Below are positions 59,118 to 64,000 of a stretch of 64,000 nucleotides of DNA, piece after piece. The notes below the pieces were generated by a model. The model did no database searches and was not told where the DNA came from. It was given only the letters and a program-made list of their open reading frames with translations. The stretch comes from DATJIG01 sp050260515. Its GTDB lineage: Bacteria > Pseudomonadota > Alphaproteobacteria > SMXQ01. Made by a program: the position numbers and the translations under genes. The stretch lies in assembly GCA_050260515.1 (NCBI GenBank), contig JBLNCI010000008.1, forward strand, positions 1 through 64,000, given 5' to 3'. The number at the start of each line of letters is the position of its first letter. The first letter of the stretch is position 1.

Positions 59118-59831
59118 ATGATGTTGTGCAATCTCCCGCCATTCCGCCGGTCGCGATTCGCGGCCGTGGCCCTTGCCCTGCTCGCTGTGGTCGCGGTCGG
59201 CACCCCGGCGGCGGCGGCCCCTCAGCCCGCAAAAACCCGCGCCGCAGCGGCACAATCGTGCGACGAGGCGATCGCCTGGGCCGAGCGGCTCACGCGCATG
59301 CCGGAGCGGCTGCTGGCCTCGGTGGCGCTCGCCGAATCCGGACGGTGGGACCCGGTGAACCGGGCAAAAATTGCCTGGCCGTGGACCGTGACGAGCGGCG
59401 GACAGGGACGATTCTTCTCGACCAAGCAGGAGGCGATCGCCTGGGTCCGGACGCTGCGGGCGCGCGGTGTCCGCAACATCGACGTCGGCTGCATGCAGGT
59501 GAACTTGATGCACCACCCTGAGGCGTTCGTCGACCTCGACGAGGCGTTCGATCCAGCCACCAACGTCGCCTATGCCGCGGCGTTCCTGATGAGCCTGTTC
59601 CAGGAGAAGCGGTCGTGGCCGGTCGCGGTCGGCCTCTACCACTCAGCGACGCCGGCGTTCCACTTCGCCTACCGCAACAAGGTGCAGACGATCTGGAACG
59701 ACGAGCGCCGCCGCATCGCCGAGGAGAAGCGCCGCGCCACGCTCGCCGCCTACGAGGAGCGCCGCGCGCGCCTGATCGCCGAGGCGGAGGCGCGCCGCGC
59801 CGGACAGGCCCGGCCCTCCGCCGTCAACTGA
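59118..59831 (+). CDS. Lytic transglycosylase SLT-domain protein
   Basis: A 237-residue exported enzyme that cuts peptidoglycan glycan strands. It has a signal peptide (hydrophobic FAAVALALLAVVAVGTPAAA) and a lysozyme-like fold. The catalytic Glu lies in LLASVALAESGRWDP, the conserved region in NIDVGCMQVNLMHHP, and VAVGLYHSATP follows. The C-terminal tail is a charged helix (EEKRRATLAAYEERRARL). Start 59118 is chosen because a -10 TATAAT at 59044 would leave the ATG at 59052 out of the transcript. Confidence 0.85.
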   Translation: MMLCNLPPFRRSRFAAVALALLAVVAVGTPAAAAPQPAKTRAAAAQSCDEAIAWAERLTRMPERLLASVALAESGRWDPVNRAKIAWPWTVTSGGQGRFFSTKQEAIAWVRTLRARGVRNIDVGCMQVNLMHHPEAFVDLDEAFDPATNVAYAAAFLMSLFQEKRSWPVAVGLYHSATPAFHFAYRNKVQTIWNDERRRIAEEKRRATLAAYEERRARLIAEAEARRAGQARPSAVN

Positions 59832-59937
59832 AGGCGTCAACCGACAATAAGCGGCCCGTCGCCGCGGGCGCGATGCCGCTTCGCGCCGGCGCGCGAGCGG
59901 GTAAGATCGGCGCGCACCGATCCGGAGAGCTGCGCGC

Positions 59938-60897
59938 GTGCCCACCCATCTCATCGCCGACCTCGGCGCCACCAACTCCCGCTTTGCGATCGCTTCCCCC
60001 GGCGGGCGTCCGCGCCACCTGAGGATCCTGCACGCCGCCGAGTTCCGCACACCGCTCGCGGCGGTGCGGCGCTATCTGAGCGAGATCCCCGACCGCGACC
60101 AGCCCACCAGCGGCGCGCTCGCGGTCGCGGCGCCGATCGTCGGCGGCCGCATCACCTTCGTGAATCTCGGCTGGTCGTTCTCGATCGAGGCGATGCGCCG
60201 CCGCCTCGGCTTCGCGCGCCTCGACGTGCTCAACGACCTCGAGGCCCAGGCCTACGCCGTGGCCGCGCTCACGCCGGGCTCCTGCCCGCGCATCGGCCGC
60301 GGCCGCCCGGTGCGCTCGGCGCCCGTGCTGGTGGTGGGGCCCGGAACGGGCCTCGGCATGGCGTGCCTGCTCACGGCGAGCGACGGGCCGCACGTCATCG
60401 CGGGCGAAGCGGGCCACGCGACGCTCGCCTGCGCCGACCGCCGCGACGCGCGCATCATCGACTCATTGTGGCGCCGCTACGGGCACACGTCGGCCGAGCG
60501 CGCGCTGTCGGGTCCCGGACTCGCTGCACTCTATCGCGCGGTCGGCGGCAGCGAGCAACTCGAGCCCGCCCAGGTGTCGGCGCGCGCCAAGGCGCGGAGC
60601 GATCGCCGCGCGATCGCCGCGGCGGACGCGTTCTCGCGGCTGCTCGGCGGATTCTGCGGCGACATGGCGCTGGCGTTCGGTGCGCTCGGCGGCGTCTACC
60701 TCGTCGGCGGAGTCATTCCGCGATTGGGGCGCGCCTTCAACCGCCGCGCGTTCCGCGTCGCGTTCGAGGCGAAAGGCCGCTACCGCGATTACCTCGCGCG
60801 GGTGCCGGTCTCGCTCGTCGACCGCAACGATCTCGGCGTGAAGGGACTCGCCGAGTATCTCGTCCTGCAGAAGACCCGGCGGCGCCGCGGCGCCTAG
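59938..60897 (+). CDS. glk: Glucokinase
   Basis: Phosphorylates glucose with ATP. The 319-residue protein has the family fold of PF02685: ATP loop ADLGATNSRFAIA at the N terminus, LNDLEAQAYAV with the catalytic Asp, GPGTGLGMACLL and GEAGHATLACADR. The start is GTG 59938 with CCGGAGAG upstream. It is monocistronic, 107 bases after the transglycosylase gene. Function as another hexokinase cannot be excluded. Confidence 0.88.
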   Translation: MPTHLIADLGATNSRFAIASPGGRPRHLRILHAAEFRTPLAAVRRYLSEIPDRDQPTSGALAVAAPIVGGRITFVNLGWSFSIEAMRRRLGFARLDVLNDLEAQAYAVAALTPGSCPRIGRGRPVRSAPVLVVGPGTGLGMACLLTASDGPHVIAGEAGHATLACADRRDARIIDSLWRRYGHTSAERALSGPGLAALYRAVGGSEQLEPAQVSARAKARSDRRAIAAADAFSRLLGGFCGDMALAFGALGGVYLVGGVIPRLGRAFNRRAFRVAFEAKGRYRDYLARVPVSLVDRNDLGVKGLAEYLVLQKTRRRRGA

Positions 60898-61003
60898 GCG
60901 ACTCGCCGCCCGCGCATCGGTTTTGTCGTGCGCGCAGCGTCTTGTCGCGCGACCACGGGCGCTGACGTTTTTTTGTGCAGCGCATCCATTTCGGCGGCAG
61001 CCG

Positions 61004-61025
61004 CCTGTGTCGGCGCCGACACAGG
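61004..61025. promoter_or_regulatory. Perfect 22-bp palindrome upstream of the TorF-type porin gene
   Basis: CCTGTGTCGGCGCCGACACAGG reads the same on both strands with no loop. It lies 80 bases upstream of the sigma-54-type -12 site. It may be an operator or a bound enhancer. Neither strand has a T-run after it. The remaining 316-base spacer (60,898-61,213) holds no gene that I can support. Confidence 0.7.
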
Positions 61026-61104
61026 TGCCGTGCGGTTCACGCCACGAGCGCCGTTCGCATTGTGGCGAAAGGGTTTTTCACCCTGAATGCGCCCGCCATG
61101 CGTG

Positions 61105-61120
61105 TGGCAAGGCGATTGCA
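61105..61120 (+). promoter_or_regulatory. Sigma-54-type promoter of the TorF-type porin gene
   Basis: TGGCA-AGGCGA-TTGCA has the invariant GG and GC exactly 10 bases apart, as RpoN needs. Transcription would begin near 61131, about 83 bases before the ATG. Confidence 0.65.
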
Positions 61121-61213
61121 AACCATCGCAGCGCTCCCGGCCCCGCGTCGATCCTCGGCGCGTGCGGCGAACGTCGGGCCCCGCCGCTGCAACCAACCTA
61201 GAGGTCGTTTGAA

Positions 61214-61993
61214 ATGAAGAAGAGCTTATTCGCAACCCTGGTCGCGGGCGCGATCCTCGGATCGTCGGTCGCCGCCTTCGCGGACCAGGAACCCCTCATC
61301 CCCGCGCCCGACGGCAAGTTCATCGGCACCGTCACGTTCGCGAGCCAGTACTGGTTCCGCGGCCTGAAGCAGACCGACGACGGCACCGGCGCGATCCAGG
61401 CCGGCATCGAATACGATCACACGAGCGGCTTCTACCTCGGCGCGTGGGGCTCGAACTCGGCGGTGACGCAGAGCCCGGTCGACACCAAGACCGCGAAGGC
61501 GAACGTCGAGATGGACTTCTCGGCCGGCTACCGCAACGCGTTCTCGTTCGACGACAAGGCCACCTACGACGTCGGCGTGAACTACGTCTATTACCCGGGC
61601 ACCCAGAAGGCGACCTACAACTTCGACTGGCTCGATTTCATCGCCAAGGGCGGCTACGACTTCGGCTTCGCCGCACCGAGCGTCAAGCTGATCTACTCGC
61701 CCGACATGCAGTACGAGTCGGGCAGCGCCTGGTACGTCTCGGGCGACATCCCGGTGCCGGTCGCGAAGTACTTCACCGTCACCCTGCATGCCGGCCACCA
61801 GTGGGTCGACAACAACCGCCGCTTCGGCCTGCCCGACTACACCGATTACGGCATCGGCATCGGCACCAACGTCGCGGGCCTCGACGTGTCGCTCAACTAC
61901 GTCGGCAACGACATGAAGAAGTCCCAGTGCGCCAACATGGTCGGCGGCGGAAGCTGCGAAGGCTTCTTCGTCACCGTCGGCAAGACGTTCTGA
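61214..61993 (+). CDS. TorF-family putative outer membrane porin (TIGR02001 type)
   Basis: A 259-residue beta-barrel protein with signal peptide ending VAAFA and alternating aromatic strands from residue about 35 to a C-terminal Phe (VTVGKTF), the usual barrel-assembly signal. The opening FIGTVTFASQYWFRGLKQTDDG is typical of the family. The family gene is often next to glnK and amtB in alphaproteobacteria, which would fit nitrogen control and the sigma-54-type promoter; neither gene is in this window. AGAGG lies before the ATG. A strong terminator follows. Confidence 0.85.
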   Translation: MKKSLFATLVAGAILGSSVAAFADQEPLIPAPDGKFIGTVTFASQYWFRGLKQTDDGTGAIQAGIEYDHTSGFYLGAWGSNSAVTQSPVDTKTAKANVEMDFSAGYRNAFSFDDKATYDVGVNYVYYPGTQKATYNFDWLDFIAKGGYDFGFAAPSVKLIYSPDMQYESGSAWYVSGDIPVPVAKYFTVTLHAGHQWVDNNRRFGLPDYTDYGIGIGTNVAGLDVSLNYVGNDMKKSQCANMVGGGSCEGFFVTVGKTF

Positions 61994-62015
61994 CCCGCGC
62001 GGCTTCGGCTGCAAG

Positions 62016-62043
62016 AAAGCCCGGTCCTCGCGGACCGGGCTTT
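62016..62043 (+). terminator. Rho-independent terminator of the TorF-type porin gene
   Basis: A perfect 12-bp stem AAAGCCCGGTCC / GGACCGGGCTTT with loop TCGC is followed by CTCTTTC. It lies 22 bases past the stop. Confidence 0.9.
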
Positions 62044-62109
62044 CTCTTTCGGCGCACGCATCGCCACAGGTGGCTACTCTTCGTTTTCTCGCCGCCTACA
62101 GAGGACTGG

Positions 62110-62129
62110 ATTCCCGCGTGCGCGGGAAT
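62110..62129. repeat. REP-like palindrome
   Basis: ATTCCCGCG-TG-CGCGGGAAT with flanking CTGGA and GACGA is the common GGATTCCCGC...GCGGGAATGAC extragenic element. It differs from the REP family found at 6524-6627. Confidence 0.8.
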
Positions 62130-62170
62130 GACGAACGGGAATTCAGCGGCCGTCCGCCATCCCACCTCGC

Positions 62171-63391
62171 TCACATCACGTCGGGGATCTTCTTCACCGG
62201 CTTGGTCGGCAGACCGAACAGCTTCGCCGCGTTGCCGCCGAGGATATTGCGCTTGGCCTGCTCGGACAGGAACGGCAGGTCGTAGATCGTCGACGGCAGG
62301 TCGAAGTCCCAGTGCGGGTAGTCCGACGACCACAGGAGCTGGGTCTCGGCGTTGATCACCTTGAAGGTGTTGGCCAGCACCGACTTGTCCTCGGGCATCT
62401 CCATCGGCTGCGACGAGTAATACATCTCGCGCATGTACTCGGACGGCTTGCGCTTGAGCTGCGGGCACTCGGAGGTGCGCATCATGTATGAATGGTCGAG
62501 GCGCTGGGCGAGGCAGTAGGCCCAGGTCAGCCCCGACTCGATCCACAGCGTCTTGAGCTTCGGGAAGCGCTCCGGAATTCCGTTCATCAGCCAGTTGGTC
62601 ATGTGGACCATGTTGAACCACATGAAGCCGAGCGCATGCACCGAGATGAACTTGTTGGTCATCGCCAGCGCCTGGTCCGACCAGTTGTAGGCGGCGTGGA
62701 ACGAGATCGGCTTCCCCATCTCCTCCAGCAGCGCGTAGGTCTTCATGTAGGCGTTGTCGTGGACCGGCTTGTAGCGCGGGCTGGTCACCATGAAGCCGAC
62801 CACGCCCTTCCGGTCGCCGAAGTCCTTGACCATCTTGTAGGTGGCCTCGGGATCGTTGAACGGCAGGTACAGCATCGAGATCAGCCGCGGCTCGGAGGCC
62901 AGGATCTTCTCGGTCAGCCACCGGTTGTAGCCGCGCGCCAGCGCCACCTCGACCTCGACCTGCGGATGGAGGCCGAGGAACAGCATCGGCGTCGGGAACA
63001 GGCAGCCGTAGTCGACGCCCATCGCGTCCATCCACCGCAGCGTCATGGTGATGTCGCGGTGGGTCTCCGGCGGCGTCTTCTCGTACTTGCGCAGCCAGTG
63101 GCGGGTGATGCGGCCGGAGATGTCCTGGTAGCCGACCTGGCTGTTCATCAGCGACGAGCGCCCGGCGCCGCGGCGGAGCCCCTCGATGGCGTTGCGGCGG
63201 ATCACCGGGTCCTCGATGAACGGGAACACGTCGCGGTAGGACTCGCTCTCGTAGTGGTGGCCGTCGACGTCGACGATCAGGAAGTCCTGGTAGTTGCGCT
63301 GATGTGCCTGCCGCGCCGCGTGCTCGAGGAACTTGGTCGTCGAGTACTCCTCGAACGTCAGCTTGCGGATGTCTTCGTTGGGCATTTCCAT
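62171..63391 (-). CDS. Amidohydrolase-2 family metal-dependent hydrolase or decarboxylase
   Basis: A 406-residue TIM-barrel protein of PF04909. The metal-binding N-terminal motif is VDVDGHHYES, the barrel His in PISFHAAYNW, and the C-terminal Asp in LLWSSDYPHWDFDLPS. Relatives decarboxylate or hydrolyse aromatic and cyclic carboxylic acids. Upstream in the same direction are a Rieske ferredoxin and a Bug-type receptor, suggesting an aromatic or dicarboxylate catabolic unit. Start is 63391 (MEMPNED) with GGGAG upstream. Confidence 0.86.
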   Translation of the reverse strand: MEMPNEDIRKLTFEEYSTTKFLEHAARQAHQRNYQDFLIVDVDGHHYESESYRDVFPFIEDPVIRRNAIEGLRRGAGRSSLMNSQVGYQDISGRITRHWLRKYEKTPPETHRDITMTLRWMDAMGVDYGCLFPTPMLFLGLHPQVEVEVALARGYNRWLTEKILASEPRLISMLYLPFNDPEATYKMVKDFGDRKGVVGFMVTSPRYKPVHDNAYMKTYALLEEMGKPISFHAAYNWSDQALAMTNKFISVHALGFMWFNMVHMTNWLMNGIPERFPKLKTLWIESGLTWAYCLAQRLDHSYMMRTSECPQLKRKPSEYMREMYYSSQPMEMPEDKSVLANTFKVINAETQLLWSSDYPHWDFDLPSTIYDLPFLSEQAKRNILGGNAAKLFGLPTKPVKKIPDVM

Positions 63392-63415
63392 GGGCGGATC
63401 TCCCGGAGAGGGTCG

Positions 63416-63781
63416 TTAGACGATGACGAATACCGAGCCGTCCTTCTCGACGACCTCGAAGCGCTTGAGCTTGTAGCGGCGGTCGCCGATGCAGGCGCCG
63501 GTCTCGATGTCGTACTCCCAGCCGTGCCACGGGCAGACGAAGTGCAGCTCGGATTCGTTGAAGGTCTGGCCCTGGAACGTCTTGTCGGACGCGAGCACGT
63601 CCTCGACCTTGGGGATGACGATGCCCTCGCACGCCGGCCCGCCCTGGTGCAGGCAGAGGTTCGAGTAGGCATAGTAGCGACCGCGCTCGCGGAACACGCC
63701 GACCTCGGTCCTGCCCGAGGTCACGATGCGACGCTCGCCGTCCTGCAGCTCATCCGACTTGGCGACGAAAACCTCCGCCAT
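63416..63781 (-). CDS. Rieske [2Fe-2S] protein with extended cluster loop
   Basis: A 121-residue Rieske ferredoxin-like protein. Cluster ligands are C-x-H in SNLCLHQGG and C-x2-H in FVCPWHGWEYD. The gap between the two motifs is 37 residues, against the usual 15-17, with an acidic insert (VIPKVEDVLASDKTFQG). It would carry electrons to an oxygenase or act beside the amidohydrolase, whose gene starts 24 bases after its stop. No oxygenase gene is in view. Confidence 0.86.
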   Translation of the reverse strand: MAEVFVAKSDELQDGERRIVTSGRTEVGVFRERGRYYAYSNLCLHQGGPACEGIVIPKVEDVLASDKTFQGQTFNESELHFVCPWHGWEYDIETGACIGDRRYKLKRFEVVEKDGSVFVIV

Positions 63782-63809
63782 ACGCGCACTCCTCCGTTGA
63801 CGATCCCGA

Positions 63810-64000
63810 TCATTCCGCGGCCGACGACTGCTTCATCACCGCCGCCGCGCGCTCGACCACCGCCGGCGGGGTTTCGTAAAGACGCGCGACGTAGGCCTGC
63901 ATCTCCTCGCCGCCGATCGGGTTGAGCTCGAACTTCTGCTTCTCGATGTCGGCGAGGAACGCGGGGTCCCTGGTCACCGCCAGGAATGCCGCGCGCAGCG
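63810..64000 (-). CDS. Tripartite tricarboxylate (Bug) receptor protein, 3' end only
   Basis: The minus-strand frame is open to the right edge and ends with a stop at 63810-63812, giving 62 or so C-terminal residues. They read DPAFLADIEKQKFELNPIGG, EEMQAYVARLYETPPAVVER and AAAVMKQSS. This is the typical end of periplasmic Bug-type solute receptors. These bind carboxylates for TTT transporters or for sensing. It is upstream of the Rieske and amidohydrolase genes in the same direction, about 28 bases apart, and so probably supplies the substrate for that unit. Confidence 0.75.
   Translation of the reverse strand, partial: LRAAFLAVTRDPAFLADIEKQKFELNPIGGEEMQAYVARLYETPPAVVERAAAVMKQSSAAE

Overview
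The window is GC-rich throughout, and its gene content points to an alphaproteobacterium of the Rhodospirillales (Rhodospirillum/Magnetospirillum-like). Supporting features are an EncFtn-type encapsulated-ferritin homologue, a bacteriohemerythrin, CpdR, the hflK-hflC-degP set, leuA next to mreB, and an ilvB-ilvH-ilvC set next to miaA and serB. I see no rRNA, tRNA, CRISPR array, transposase or integrase. The two ends cut genes: an RTX-type secreted protein on the left and a Bug-type solute receptor on the right.

Left part (1 to about 36,850). It opens with the tail of an RTX-repeat protein, a bacteriohemerythrin, an ECF sigma factor with a small secreted protein and a cupredoxin, and a hybrid histidine kinase. 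Next come an OmpA protein, psd-pssA, a cell-envelope protein with a decayed LysM domain, a membrane PAS-exonuclease, an EF-G paralogue and an EncFtn ferritin without encapsulin. An exopolysaccharide block follows (sugar-phosphate transferase, ExeA-type ATPase with LysM, a glycosyltransferase, and an asparagine-synthetase-like protein that has lost both active sites). After murI comes the most unusual locus, a tightly overlapping six-gene operon (23,260-31,217). It encodes a small membrane sensor, a sensor-HAMP-MFS fusion, a PF04392 periplasmic binding protein, a formyltransferase-like enzyme, a fused RsbU phosphatase/RsbW kinase and a STAS antagonist. I read it as a ligand-sensing partner-switching system. 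The mreB-mreC-mreD-mrdA-rodA elongasome operon closes this part.

Right part (about 36,850 to 64,000). It starts inside mreB and holds leuA (with a possible leader peptide), a TauE permease, ilvC-ilvH-ilvB, miaA, serB, degP-hflC-hflK, mrp and a CLC channel. A sulfide/persulfide cluster follows (TauE, rhodanese, BigR/SqrR-type ArsR repressor, ETHE1-type dioxygenase) around a symmetrical divergent promoter. Then come thyX, cpdR, N-formylglutamate amidohydrolase, a lytic transglycosylase, glucokinase, a TorF-type porin behind a likely sigma-54 promoter, and an amidohydrolase/Rieske/Bug-receptor group.

Codon preference changes sharply inside mreB. To the left, Leu is mostly CTG and Ala/Thr mostly GCC/ACC; to the right, CTC, GCG, ACG and TCG become frequent. 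Because the change falls in a very conserved gene, the two halves may be an assembly chimera or the product of recombination. Inferences that assume a single genome across this point should be made with care.
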